DNA from: Methylocella tundrae
GTDB taxonomy: Bacteria; Pseudomonadota; Alphaproteobacteria; Rhizobiales; Beijerinckiaceae
DNA: 64,000 nucleotides
Reading direction: 5' to 3'
Assembly: GCF_038024855.1 (NCBI RefSeq)
Contig: NZ_CP139089.1
Coordinates: 1,488,001-1,552,000 of the forward strand
Part shown: one piece after another, positions 35,712 through 44,528 of the stretch
How positions within the stretch are numbered: the stretch's first letter is position 1
Layout of the letters: each line of letters begins with the position of its first letter
The notes under the pieces: model-generated
The model's input: only the letters and a program-made list of their open reading frames with translations
The model's database searches: none
Told to the model about the DNA's origin: nothing
Program-made: the position numbers and the translations under genes

Positions 35712-37292
35712 TCAGAACCCGGCGAGGGGATCGGCGAAGACACAATTGGCGCGCTTCAGATCCTCGACTGTCCACAATTTGTCGCCGCGAACATGCGGCT
35801 GCCCGATCAACGTCTTGCCGTCGGCGCGAACGCCGTGTCCTTCAAGGACCACATCCGATAGCTCGCGGCCGCTGTATTGTTCGAAGACGCTCTGGCATTC
35901 ATAGCGCTCGGGTTCCGCCAACCACATCCGCTCGCCCCAATCATCGCTGAAGGAGTGCTTCTGACCGTTGAACTCGTGCACTCTGAGTGATCCCGAACAC
36001 TTTGCGAGGGTCGGGCAGAACGGCACTTGCGACACGCGATCGACATAGACCTGGTGGCCATTCTGGATCAGCCATTGAATCGGAACGAATCCGCTCGTGG
36101 GGTCCTCGCAGCCGAGCGCCTTCCACTCGCGCAGAATCTTGCCGTAGTGCGCGTCCCATCCTGGATAGTTCGACTCGAACCATTCCATGTCTTCTTCATC
36201 CGGCAGCGAGAGCCGGAAGAAGCCGGTCGGCCACAAGGCGTAGGCCAAAAGGAAGAGATCGTGATGCGCCCAATAGGCGTCCTTTTTGGCGTCGCGCAGG
36301 CTCGGCGGTGAGTTGACGCCGTACTTTGCGAGACGGCCGATCCAGATGCCGCCCCAATCCTCGTAGACCCAACGATTCCAGGTCTTGACCCAGGGCTCGA
36401 CCTTGAACTTCGACCCATATTCGAAGAGCATGCCCAGCACGGGCGTGAAGTACTTCTGCTGGGTCCAGAATGCGTTGTTGAGATCGGTGTTCAGATATTT
36501 CTGGGCGGCCGGATCGTTGGCGATCGAAACGACTGTCTGGTAGCCGTTCGCCATATGACGGAGTTCGTCGGTTTCGATCGACAGAAATACGGTTGGCGTG
36601 ATTTCATCGCCGTTCGCTGACGCCCACTCAGTGATGGCGACGATCAACGGGTTAGTGAAGCAAGCTTCACCAACCAGTTGGAGATTGACCGAACATTCGA
36701 CCGCATCGCCGGAGATGAAGCCGTCAGCGAAGACGCGCTTCATTCCCTTCCAAAGCGGTCCGATTGCGCGGGTGCGGCGCGCGTCATTATGGCCTGCGGG
36801 GTCATGGTAATGCTTGGAGAAATAATAGTTCACGAAGCCGCATTGATGGGTATGACGGATCTCATCAAGGACCTGTGCGAGGTAACCATTCTTTTGCTCG
36901 GCCGCGCTCGCCGAATCCCACAACATCGCGGACGCCGCTATAGCGTTGTATTCGCCAACTTCGAGGAAATTCGACGCGACTTTCATCGTCTCACCCCAGC
37001 GCGGATGCACCCGGCTGCCGGCTTCGAGGCGCGTCAGGCCGTCGAGCAAGGTGCCGAACTGACGCTCGTCCTTGACCGACTCCATTCGCGCATATTCTTT
37101 GGCGATGAGCTTGAACTGCTCCTTTGTGTCGTTCGCCATATGATATTTGGTGGGATATTTCGTCCGGTTTTGAGCGAAATCCCAGTTGAAGCTCTGCAGC
37201 CACCTATGCACTTCCTGGGGACTTACACTTGTCGGCGCCCGGTTGGCTCCGAGTGCGTCCGACGCTGCTTTCGTCGCGGTGCTTAATGCCAT
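35712..37292 (-). CDS. mmoX: sMMO hydroxylase alpha subunit (diiron)
   Basis: MmoX (526 residues) carries the diiron centre that oxidises methane to methanol. All ligands fall at the classic numbers: Glu114 (EVGEYNA), Glu144 and His147 (DEIRHTHQ), Glu209 (LVGEACFTNP), Glu243 and His246 (TDELRHMANG). Active-site Cys151 and Thr213 are also present. The length and numbering match Methylosinus and Methylococcus MmoX without gaps up to His246. A ribosome site (AGGAGG) precedes ATG 37292. It is the first gene of the cluster, with a sigma-54 type promoter about 105 bases upstream. Confidence 0.99.
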   Translation of the reverse strand: MALSTATKAASDALGANRAPTSVSPQEVHRWLQSFNWDFAQNRTKYPTKYHMANDTKEQFKLIAKEYARMESVKDERQFGTLLDGLTRLEAGSRVHPRWGETMKVASNFLEVGEYNAIAASAMLWDSASAAEQKNGYLAQVLDEIRHTHQCGFVNYYFSKHYHDPAGHNDARRTRAIGPLWKGMKRVFADGFISGDAVECSVNLQLVGEACFTNPLIVAITEWASANGDEITPTVFLSIETDELRHMANGYQTVVSIANDPAAQKYLNTDLNNAFWTQQKYFTPVLGMLFEYGSKFKVEPWVKTWNRWVYEDWGGIWIGRLAKYGVNSPPSLRDAKKDAYWAHHDLFLLAYALWPTGFFRLSLPDEEDMEWFESNYPGWDAHYGKILREWKALGCEDPTSGFVPIQWLIQNGHQVYVDRVSQVPFCPTLAKCSGSLRVHEFNGQKHSFSDDWGERMWLAEPERYECQSVFEQYSGRELSDVVLEGHGVRADGKTLIGQPHVRGDKLWTVEDLKRANCVFADPLAGF

Positions 37293-37405
37293 ATGTCTCC
37301 TCCTTGGTGCTCACATTGAACGCCGGCTGAGCTTCAGCCAGCGACCTTAAGCTGCGGCGCCTTATCGATCGAGCTCCTCAGTCGGCTCGATGTGGCGTTA
37401 TCCTT

Positions 37406-37422
37406 CAGCAAGTGTGGCGCCG
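37406..37422 (-). promoter_or_regulatory. Predicted sigma-54 promoter of the sMMO operon
   Basis: On the minus strand CGGCGCCACACTTGCTG has GG and GC exactly 10 bases apart and a perfect -12 element (TTGCT). The -24 element is CGGCGC instead of TGGCAC. Transcription would start near 37396, giving a leader of about 105 bases before mmoX. sMMO operons are known to use sigma-54 with MmoR. Confidence 0.65.
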
Positions 37423-37498
37423 CGCTTCGGCCGCCGATCATCATTTTTGAAAAAAGTCGAAATATCAGAGACATGCAGCATAGAGCACAATCACATTC

Positions 37499-37537
37499 CA
37501 TTACCGTAATGCAGATTATTTGGATTATTCTAATCCA
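37499..37537. promoter_or_regulatory. Two palindromes about 80-115 bases upstream of the mmoX promoter
   Basis: CATTACCGTAATG (37499-37511) is a 13-base palindrome with one central base. TGGATTATTCTAATCCA (37521-37537) is a 7-bp dyad around TTC. Both stand where enhancer or repressor sites of a sigma-54 promoter would be expected. They differ from each other and from the TGT-N11-ACA dyads. Confidence 0.45.
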
Positions 37538-37935
37538 GGCGGGTGTGCGCAAATTTGACACTGATCAAAAGTAACAAGCACAGCTTTGGCTTCACCAGAG
37601 AATCCTGGTTTAGAATTTTATGTACATGCGAAGACATCATCCTTTCTCAACCGGCGTGATCCGCATTGGGGTGAAGCCATTCTCGTGAAGTTGCGCTCGT
37701 AGCGCTCGTCCGGCGATGGTATGAATGCTTGCGTTGTAGAGCCGCCCGTCCTGGAAGTCCCGGTTGCGTGGCCGAGCGATAGCGGCTGGAAACCTGTTGC
37801 GCCAGTGGACGCCAAGGCTCCTGTCCGTCGTCCCGCAAAGGCGGACAGATGATCTTCATTTGTAAAACATTTGGAGAACTGACAAACTAGCTATAATAGC
37901 ATTTATGCTGGTTCTGCGAGCCTCTCAGCAAAGCG

Positions 37936-37972
37936 CTGTATGGAATTTATACAGTGTATAGATTCCATACAG
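37936..37972. promoter_or_regulatory. 37-base palindrome made of two TGT-N11-ACA units
   Basis: The arms CTGTATGGAAT (37936-37946) and ATTCCATACAG (37962-37972) are exact reverse complements, and the centre TATACAGTGTATA is itself a palindrome around G37954. It can be read as two tandem 17-base units, TGTATGGAATTTATACA (37937-37953) and TGTATAGATTCCATACA (37955-37971). It lies about 515 bases upstream of the mmoX promoter. Confidence 0.6.
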
Positions 37973-38084
37973 ATCGATTATCCCTCGATATGTTTGGTTC
38001 AGGCCTGTGCGGGCTGTCTCATTCAGGAGGCAAGCTGCAAGCCGAACGCGCGCCTTGGGTTTTTCAGAAATCCGATTTGGATAA

Positions 38085-38126
38085 ATTCCATACAGTATCC
38101 ATTTTGAACTGTATGTATTTTGTACA
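38085..38126. promoter_or_regulatory. Further copies of the same dyad arms
   Basis: ATTCCATACAG recurs exactly at 38085-38095. TGTATGTATTTTGTACA at 38110-38126 is another TGT-N11-ACA unit. CATACAG (38089-38095) and CTGTATG (38109-38115) also face each other. This makes three full units and extra arms within 190 bases. Confidence 0.5.
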
Positions 38127-38264
38127 CAATATGAGATCTACAGCCCCTATCCGCCATTTCGACTCTAGCTTGATACAGCGAAGGGTCGCTCGCCGCCGTT
38201 TAGGCGACTTCTAACGACTGGCGTTTAACCTCGGATCACGCTACGCTTGACCCGAGGATCTGGC

Positions 38265-39017
38265 ATGCGTGCTTCGGCGGCGGTTATTCTGTTGATGATA
38301 TGGTGCTTGCCGGCCAGTGCGCTGTCGCCTTCCGTGAGCTACGCCGATGCGGAACGCGCCTTTAGTCAGCTTGCGATCGGCGAGCGGTTTCTGTTCAAAG
38401 TCTTGCTGACAACGGCGGGTTATTGGCCCGCAGTCGCCGACGCCGATTTCAGCCGCGGACTTTTTGACGCGACGACGCATTATCAAGCCGACAATGGGCT
38501 TCCCGCAACAGGCGTCATCGATAAGGAGCTTCTGGCGAGGCTCTATCGGAATGGCGCGCCTCTTCTGAAGGTGTGGGGTTTCCAGCAGGTTGCGCACCCT
38601 TACCGCGGTCACCCGATCTGGGTTCCAATGGGGCTTGGCTTGGTGGCGGAGCGAGATAAGAATGGCCTCACATGGAGGGACCCGGAAAAGCGCGTATGGG
38701 TGACATATGATTGGCTCCCAGGGGTCAATCTCGCAGCTGCCTATAATGCTGTTCTCGCCAAAGTCGTTGCTGACGGCGGACAAATCTCGTTCCAAATGTT
38801 GAAGAGCGACTATTTCGTCGTCTCATCGGCTACAAACGGCCTCGATAGCTATATCCGCTGCCAGAGTGATCGTCCCGACGCCCTCTGGCTGTCGATTTTC
38901 TGGCTGCATGATGCATCTGATCTTCACATGGAGCGCGCGGCGACTCTGATGTCCGGTTCGTTCGCGAGCGCGATGAGCGGAGCGCCGTTCGCCAACATTC
39001 CCCAGCTACCGCCATGA
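38265..39017 (+). CDS. Exported protein with peptidoglycan-binding domain
   Basis: The protein has 250 residues. A signal peptide (about 1-22) is followed by a peptidoglycan-binding-like helical domain at about 40-105 (FSRGLFDATTHYQADNGLPATGVIDKELL). The C-terminal half of about 140 residues has alternating Trp-rich strands (VWVTYDWLPG, LWLSIFWLHD) and no family I recognise. GAGG precedes ATG 38265. The gene diverges from mmoX across the 972-base regulatory region, so it might share control elements (inference). Confidence 0.7.
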   Translation: MRASAAVILLMIWCLPASALSPSVSYADAERAFSQLAIGERFLFKVLLTTAGYWPAVADADFSRGLFDATTHYQADNGLPATGVIDKELLARLYRNGAPLLKVWGFQQVAHPYRGHPIWVPMGLGLVAERDKNGLTWRDPEKRVWVTYDWLPGVNLAAAYNAVLAKVVADGGQISFQMLKSDYFVVSSATNGLDSYIRCQSDRPDALWLSIFWLHDASDLHMERAATLMSGSFASAMSGAPFANIPQLPP

Positions 39018-39225
39018 TCCGCGTCGGATCCCGACACGGAGCCCGTCAGCCAACCGCCAGCACCAGGCGCAGCCGCGCCGCAGACTCGGGAGCAGAGGTA
39101 AAGTGGGGAAGTCTCAGGCACAGGCTGCTTCGCGAGTCCTGACGGGTACGACTTAACCAACGCTCATCACAACCCTCCGCGTCTTCGAAATCAACGCGCC
39201 GCCGCGAAGGCCAATCTCATCGCTC

Positions 39226-39528
39226 GTGACGCCGCCAATGATCTCGCGAGGCCGGCCGAAGGGCGCTCCCGAGGCGATCGCGCCGGTCCTGCCTCATGAG
39301 GTTCGCGCGACGGTTCGCAATCATCTCGCCGGAAAGATCGAGCAGTGGTTCTTTCAGACCGAGGGCTACGGCGTCGTCTTCATCGTGAACGCGACCAGCA
39401 CTGCGGAAGCGCACGAACTCCTGGAGAAACTTCCTCTGGGCGTCGGCGGCATGATGGAATTCCAGCTGATCGGTCTCGGGCCGCTCGCGCCGCTCGCCAT
39501 GCTGATCGGAGAGCCTCCCCGCTCGTGA
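39226..39528 (+). CDS. Small muconolactone isomerase-like (dimeric alpha/beta barrel) protein
   Basis: The protein has 100 residues. The pattern AGKIEQWFFQTEGYGVVFIV, then AHELLEKLPLGVGGMMEFQLIGLGPLAPL, matches the muconolactone-isomerase-like small proteins with a ferredoxin-like dimer fold. Their members are mostly uncharacterised. The N-terminal strand seems shortened: the family normally has several more residues before the ISR motif. GTG 39226 and ATG 39238 are both possible starts and neither has a clear ribosome site. Confidence 0.55.
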   Translation: MTPPMISRGRPKGAPEAIAPVLPHEVRATVRNHLAGKIEQWFFQTEGYGVVFIVNATSTAEAHELLEKLPLGVGGMMEFQLIGLGPLAPLAMLIGEPPRS

Positions 39529-39671
39529 TGCTGGATTCAGCACGACCGTTTTTGAGAAAGGCCGCATGGCCGGGACTGGCTGTAACGGGCGCAGAGCAGA
39601 CAAAGGTTGCGCGCGCTCATGCGCCAAACTGGCCATCCCAGCGGCTTTACTTCCGCCGATAGCAAGGCAAT

Positions 39672-40085
39672 ATGGGCCCCACAGCGGAAATGTTCGATAT
39701 GTTCATCAAACGGTCACTTGTGCAGGCGGTGGCCGGCGGCGTCCTTGTGCCGGCCTTTTTGCTCTTCCCTCCGCTCGAAGCATTCGCGAAGCCGACACGG
39801 CTCGACTGCACACTGACGAGCGCAGGAACCGACGGTAAAGACACAAGCCGCCAAGCAAGCGTCACATTCGATGAGGAAGCAAACACGCTTGTCTTCGACG
39901 CAGGGTCCCAACGCCGTGATTTGGGCAAAGTAACGATTAGTACGATCACGATCGACGGTTATACCGACGATCTGAGCATTGGCATAGACAGGTCGTCGTG
40001 GCACATCGTCGTCCAAACTTATGCGCAAGACCATGTCCGCGCGGAGTTTGGCGTCTGCAAGCCGGCCGCGGCGCCGGCGCATTGA
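39672..40085 (+). CDS. Small exported protein, unknown
   Basis: The protein has 137 residues with a signal peptide (hydrophobic core LVQAVAGGVLVPAFLLF, cleavage near AFA-KP at about 39). The mature part of about 98 residues is beta-rich, with two cysteines (Cys46 in LDCTLT and one near the end in FGVCKP) that could form a disulfide in the periplasm. AAGG precedes ATG 39672; ATG codons at 7 and 10 are alternatives. No family is recognised. It stands between the muconolactone-isomerase-like gene and the convergent MacB-like gene. Confidence 0.6.
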   Translation: MGPTAEMFDMFIKRSLVQAVAGGVLVPAFLLFPPLEAFAKPTRLDCTLTSAGTDGKDTSRQASVTFDEEANTLVFDAGSQRRDLGKVTISTITIDGYTDDLSIGIDRSSWHIVVQTYAQDHVRAEFGVCKPAAAPAH

Positions 40086-40119
40086 GGGCAAGAACCTGCT
40101 GTGCCGATGCTTTGAAATT

Positions 40120-42237
40120 TCATTCGTACCGCAGCGCTTCGATCGGATCTAGGCTCGCTGCCTTGCGTGCCGGATAAAAGCCGAAAAAAACACCGACCGC
40201 GACGGAGAAGAGAAACCCTCCCATCAGCGCGATGGCCGAAATCGGCGCCGGCCAGCCGAGGAGGGCTGAAATGCCCGCGGAGACCAAAACGCCCGTTATG
40301 ATGCCAGCGATGCCGCCGCTCAGGCTCAAGAAGACGGCTTCGGCCAGAAATTGCAGGAGCACGTGCAAACGCCGCGCGCCGATCGCCATCCTTAAGCCGA
40401 TTTCACGCGTCCGTTCGGTCACCGAGACGAGCAGTATGTTCATGATGCCGATGCCACCGACGAGGAGAGAAATGGATGCGACGGCGGCGAGAAGAAGCGC
40501 CATGATGCGGCTGCTGCTTTCGGCCGTTTCCGCATATTGGCTCAAGTTGCGGACATCGAAATCTTTGATTTGGCCGGGCTTAATGCGATGCCGGCGCATC
40601 AAGGTTTCACTCGCTTGACGAATGGCCGTTTGCACCTCACGGGGCGTCGTGGCCTGGACATAGATTTGATTTGCGAATCCCGTCAGACGCGGTTGCAAGT
40701 TGTAGGGATTGGGCGGCGGCAGATAGCGCCAGTTGATCGGCGTCTGCTGCTGTGTAGGCGCTGCGACGCCGAGCACTTTGCGCTCTGCCGTCTGGAATGG
40801 AATCATCAAGACGTCGTCCTGATCCTGTCCGAACGGCGACTGACCTTTGGCCGCGAGCGTGCCGATAACTTGGAGCGGCACGCTTTTGACCTGGATAAAG
40901 GCGCCGATCGGATTTTCGCCGGCGCTGAAAAGCTGTTTGTAGACCGTCTGACCAATGACGGTGACAAGGGCGGCCTTGGTCTCGTCTTCCCGGGTAATGG
41001 CGCGGCCCGCGGCAATCCGCCAATTCGTGATCGGCGGGTAGTTCGCGCTCACCCCCTGAACGGTCGTCGTCCAGTTTTGATTGCTATATTGAACCTGCCC
41101 TTGCTGACGGATGAGATAGCCGACCTGGGCGACGGCGGGGTCTTCGCGACGGATCGCGCTCGCGTCTTGGACCGTAAGCGTGCTGGCGCTGCCGAACCCG
41201 GCCCGGATCCCACCAGTTGTTACGGCGCCTGGCAGGATGACGACGACATTGGTGCCAAGGCTCTGGATCTGTTTGCGGACGGCCTCATTGGCGCCCTGGC
41301 CGACAGCGACCATGACGATCAAAGCGGCGACGCCGATGAAAACGCCGAGCATCGTGAGCGCGGAACGCATTTTGTTGCGCCCGATCGCTTGTGCCGCCGC
41401 AGCAAGGATCATCAGTGCAAAAGTCCAGAAGCCCGCGACCTGGATCGCGGCCGCCGTGTGAAACTCCGCTTTAGCAAGAGGCAAAACGGGCGTGCCGCCG
41501 GGCGCAAGTTTGCGCGCGGCGCCCGCTTGCTTTTCCGGGCGGACCCGCTCATCGGAAATGATCTTACCGTCACGCATGGTGACGACGCGATCCGCATAAG
41601 CGGCTATGTCCAGCTCATGCGTGACGACGATGATGGTGACGCCTTTTTCGCGGTTCAGCGCCGCCAGAGTTTCCATGATCTCATGCGAGGTTTTCGTATC
41701 GAGATTGCCGGTCGGCTCATCGGCAAGCAGCAGGCCGGGCTCATTGATCAAGGCGCGCGCTATGGCGACGCGTTGCTGCTGGCCTCCGGACAGCTGAGCC
41801 GGCGTGTTGCGTTCGCGCTCGCCTAAACCCAATAATTGAAGCGCCGCGCGGGCGCGTTCGGTACGCGTCGCACGGCCCGTGGGCCCGGAGGACGCATAAT
41901 AGAGCGGAAGACCGACGTTTTCGATTGCGCTCGTGCGCGCCAGCAAATTGAAGCTTTGGAACACAAAGCCGAGCCTCTCGCTACGAATCCGCGCCAGATC
42001 CGGTTCATGCAATGCCGCGACATCGACGCCTTCAAAAAAGTAATGGCCGCTTGTCGGTCTGTCGAGGCAACCAAGGATGGCCATGAGGGTCGATTTTCCG
42101 GACCCGGAGGAACCCATGATGGTGACGAATTCGCCGCGCTCGACCGTGAGATTTATGCCTTGCAAGGCGCGCACTTCGACATCGCCGACACTGAAGGTCC
42201 GCGTGACATTCTCGACCCGTAACACCGGTTCCGACAC
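40120..42237 (-). CDS. macB: MacB-like ABC transporter (ATPase fused to permease)
   Basis: This 705-residue protein joins an N-terminal ATPase to a MacB-type permease. The ATPase has Walker [10 protein letters not shown], signature LSGGQQQR, and Walker [13 protein letters not shown] with H-loop VTHEL. The permease has one helix, a large periplasmic domain and three C-terminal helices (FtsX-like end, [27 protein letters not shown]). MacB works with MacA and TolC to move antibiotics, lipoproteins or toxins out of the periplasm. GTG 42237 starts the normal N-terminus ([14 protein letters not shown]). A long upstream open frame is not coding. macA-like lies 19 bases before it. Confidence 0.92.
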   Translation of the reverse strand: MSEPVLRVENVTRTFSVGDVEVRALQGINLTVERGEFVTIMGSSGSGKSTLMAILGCLDRPTSGHYFFEGVDVAALHEPDLARIRSERLGFVFQSFNLLARTSAIENVGLPLYYASSGPTGRATRTERARAALQLLGLGERERNTPAQLSGGQQQRVAIARALINEPGLLLADEPTGNLDTKTSHEIMETLAALNREKGVTIIVVTHELDIAAYADRVVTMRDGKIISDERVRPEKQAGAARKLAPGGTPVLPLAKAEFHTAAAIQVAGFWTFALMILAAAAQAIGRNKMRSALTMLGVFIGVAALIVMVAVGQGANEAVRKQIQSLGTNVVVILPGAVTTGGIRAGFGSASTLTVQDASAIRREDPAVAQVGYLIRQQGQVQYSNQNWTTTVQGVSANYPPITNWRIAAGRAITREDETKAALVTVIGQTVYKQLFSAGENPIGAFIQVKSVPLQVIGTLAAKGQSPFGQDQDDVLMIPFQTAERKVLGVAAPTQQQTPINWRYLPPPNPYNLQPRLTGFANQIYVQATTPREVQTAIRQASETLMRRHRIKPGQIKDFDVRNLSQYAETAESSSRIMALLLAAVASISLLVGGIGIMNILLVSVTERTREIGLRMAIGARRLHVLLQFLAEAVFLSLSGGIAGIITGVLVSAGISALLGWPAPISAIALMGGFLFSVAVGVFFGFYPARKAASLDPIEALRYE

Positions 42238-42256
42238 CGCTGATCCATTTCCTGAA

Positions 42257-43483
42257 TTAAAACCGCGGCAGAGGCAGTCTCTGCGACCGCGAGCTTGAGC
42301 TGTGCTCTTCACCGACGATGACGGCGTCGCCTGGTTTGAGATCGCCTTTTGTAATCTCGGTGAAATTATCGTCGTCGAGCCCCGGCACGATATCGATTTG
42401 CGTGGGTATGCCGTCGCGCAAGAGCCAAAGATGGGTCGACTCAATGCCTGACGTTTTCGCGCTCGGAGGTGGCGTTGTGCCAGACGGGCCTCCCGGAACA
42501 AACCTTAAGGCCTGGTTGGGCACGCGGATGACATCTTCCCTTTGATCGCTGATGATCCGCGTTGATGCGGTCATCCCCGGCCTCAGCGTTAAATCCTTGT
42601 TGTCAACGCTGACAACCGCGTCGAAGGTGACGACATTCTGCACCGTCTGCGGCGACTGGCGGACCTGGGAAACTTTCCCATTGAAAATCTGCCCGGGATA
42701 GGCATCGACCGTGAATGTTGCCGAATTTCCTTCCTTGATACTACCGATATCGCTTTCACTGGTATTTGTATCGACCTGCATTTTCGTCAGGTCGGTCGCG
42801 ATCAAAAAGAGCGTCGGCGTTTGAAAGCTGGATGCGACTGTCTGCCCCTGAGTCACGTTGCGGGATACGACGATGCCTTCCACCGGCGAAACAATATCCG
42901 TATAGGCGAGGTTGAGCGCCGCGCCTGCGGCCAGGCCCCCGTCGAGCTTAACGGTCCCTTCGCCCTGACGGACGACATAAAGCTGATCCTCGGCCTGCTG
43001 GCGGGCCATCGAGTTTTGCTTCACGAGGCCCTGATAACGCATAAGGTTGAGCCGGTCCTTGTCGAGCACGGCTTGGTCGCGTGCGAGCTGGCCTGAATAT
43101 TGATCGAGAACGGCCTTATAAGGACGAGGGTCGATCTTCGCGCAGATCTGGCCGGCTTTTACGAGCGTATTGTAATCGCAGAAGAGCTCCTGGATGATCC
43201 CCGACACATAGCTGCCGACGATGATCGTGAGCACCGGATTGACGGTGCCCGTCGCAGTCACAGCGCGGGTGATATTTCCGCGCGTGACGGGCAGTGTCGT
43301 GTAATGTATTTTTTCCGTGCCTGAATTGTACCACCACACCGCGCCGATGGCCGCGACAAGAAGAACGGCCAGAGAGAGAGCGATCCAACCGCCGCGCCCC
43401 AGGCGTTGCTTTCGCACCAGCCCTTTGTCGCTCAGCGGCGGTGATTGCCGCACGAGGGGTTTCACTTCGGCCTCTTCGGTCAT
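42257..43483 (-). CDS. macA: MacA-like periplasmic adaptor
   Basis: This is a membrane-fusion adaptor of 408 residues, partner of the MacB-like protein. A membrane anchor lies at about 34-54 (WIALSLAVLLVAAIGAVWWY). Then come a lipoyl half (VGSYVSGIIQELFCDYNTLVKAG, with CAKIDPRPYK as in MacA), a helical hairpin, the second lipoyl half (IVSPVEGIVVSRNV) and a beta-barrel region. The C-terminal tail is Ser/Arg-rich. ATG 43483 is used rather than TTG 43498. No TolC gene is in this operon. Confidence 0.9.
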   Translation of the reverse strand: MTEEAEVKPLVRQSPPLSDKGLVRKQRLGRGGWIALSLAVLLVAAIGAVWWYNSGTEKIHYTTLPVTRGNITRAVTATGTVNPVLTIIVGSYVSGIIQELFCDYNTLVKAGQICAKIDPRPYKAVLDQYSGQLARDQAVLDKDRLNLMRYQGLVKQNSMARQQAEDQLYVVRQGEGTVKLDGGLAAGAALNLAYTDIVSPVEGIVVSRNVTQGQTVASSFQTPTLFLIATDLTKMQVDTNTSESDIGSIKEGNSATFTVDAYPGQIFNGKVSQVRQSPQTVQNVVTFDAVVSVDNKDLTLRPGMTASTRIISDQREDVIRVPNQALRFVPGGPSGTTPPPSAKTSGIESTHLWLLRDGIPTQIDIVPGLDDDNFTEITKGDLKPGDAVIVGEEHSSSSRSQRLPLPRF

Positions 43484-44000
43484 CGATCTCAGGCTCAAAC
43501 GGGCATCTCACATTATGCCGTGTTAACTACCTAGCCCATTGATCTGCCTCAACCGCCAGCCTGTCGGGAACGACGCTTCATCCACTAAGTTTGATATTCC
43601 ACTCGCGAACCAGCGCCGCCATTCGACAAAGCGCGCTTGAAAAGCGCAGTCGATGGAAGCGCGAGCAGCAGGCGGCGTTTTCTCGATATAATGACCCGGG
43701 TGACGGCCAATAAAACACGCGCGAGGCCGCTCCATGTCATGCATTATGTGACCCCATGTCCGAGCCGAATGGCGGCGTGCCCTTATTTGAAGGCGGCGCA
43801 TCAAGGCTGGGGCGCCTTCGCCTCGCGAGCTTTGGGCAAGCGTGGACGGCAGAGCGCCGGCGGGGCGCACCGCCGCCAAAGCCGGGATCGGGCCGGGCAA
43901 GCCCGCTAGCGATTCGGTGCGAAACGCCTCCGCTTGCTTCCCTGCGCTTCCCCGATTGTTTTCAGCACTTCTGCGGCGGGTTCCAAGTTATTGGTTTTAT
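43484..44000. other. 517-bp intergenic region before the tRNA
   Basis: I see no gene here. The plus-strand frame from 43756 runs into the antisense of the tRNA and is spurious. The stretch 43500-43550 is less GC-rich and may hold the macAB promoter. Confidence 0.5.
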
Positions 44001-44076
44001 TGGTGGAGCTGAGGGGAATCGAACCCCTGACCTCTGCAGTGCGATTGCAGCGCTCTCCCATCTGAGCTACAGCCCC
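44001..44076 (-). tRNA. tRNA-Ala (anticodon CGC)
   Basis: Read on the minus strand, GGGGCTG starts the acceptor stem and CAGCTCC closes it, followed by A73 and an encoded CCA (44001-44003). The D arm GCTC/GAGC and the T arm AGGGG-TTCGAAT-CCCCT are standard. The anticodon stem CTGCA/TGCAG encloses the loop ATCGCAC, giving anticodon CGC for codon GCG. Confidence 0.95.
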
Positions 44077-44237
44077 CATCCAGCGGCTGTTTACGCGACT
44101 GCGCGGGAGCGCGCAAGCGGGTTGCGCGCGGTTGCGCTTATTATCCTCATAAGAAGCTGGCGCCGCAGGCGGAAGCCTTGCCAGTTTGACGCAAGCCGCG
44201 TAAACGAAATGGGATAGGCTGAGGCTTCGGAGTTCCC

Positions 44238-44528
44238 ATGCGCGCTCTTCTCGATGTGATTTTGCTGGTTCTTGACCTTTATACTTACGTCGTGATCGCA
44301 GCAGTGATTCTATCGTGGCTGATAGCCTTCAACGTCATCAATACTTACAATGACGTGGTCCGCGCCATCGTCAATGCGGTCAACGCGCTGACGGAGCCGG
44401 TTCTGCGGCCGATTCGGCAAGTTTTGCCGAATTTTGGCGGGCTTGATATTTCTCCGATCGTCCTGTTTTTGATTATTTTTCTTATCCAGCGTATCATTAT
44501 TCAATACATCTATCCGAACGTCTATTGA
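44238..44528 (+). CDS. YggT family membrane protein
   Basis: This is a 96-residue inner-membrane protein with two hydrophobic regions (about 5-32 and 70-92) and the family signature ALTEPVLRPIRQVLPNFGGLDISP between them. YggT proteins are widespread; links to osmotic adaptation and cell division have been proposed. The next gene (yggU family) overlaps its stop codon by translational coupling (TTGA), the usual arrangement. Confidence 0.92.
   Translation: MRALLDVILLVLDLYTYVVIAAVILSWLIAFNVINTYNDVVRAIVNAVNALTEPVLRPIRQVLPNFGGLDISPIVLFLIIFLIQRIIIQYIYPNVY

Larger units (their letters stand above)
37293..38264. other. 972-bp divergent regulatory region upstream of mmoX
   Basis: Besides the promoter and dyads listed, the stretch is AT-rich at 37440-37620 and 37860-38160. 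A GC-richer block at about 37640-37850 could be a remnant: on the minus strand it can be read to end in RALRAQLHENGFTPMRITP, but I do not recognise it. No intact gene is seen. Confidence 0.5.

Noticed and set aside
37618..37859. Possible remnant of an integrase or other gene upstream of mmoX
   Set aside because: The minus-strand reading has no recognisable motif or start, and no attachment site or repeat flanks it.
40085..43499. macAB-like genes as a methanol or metal uptake system tied to sMMO
   Set aside because: The sequence fits generic MacA/MacB exporters and nothing in the motifs or spacing links them to sMMO.
43756..44217. Open frame of 153 codons giving a GNRTPDLCSAIAALSHL-like segment
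   Set aside because: That segment is the antisense translation of the tRNA-Ala gene at 44001-44076, a well-known false protein in databases.
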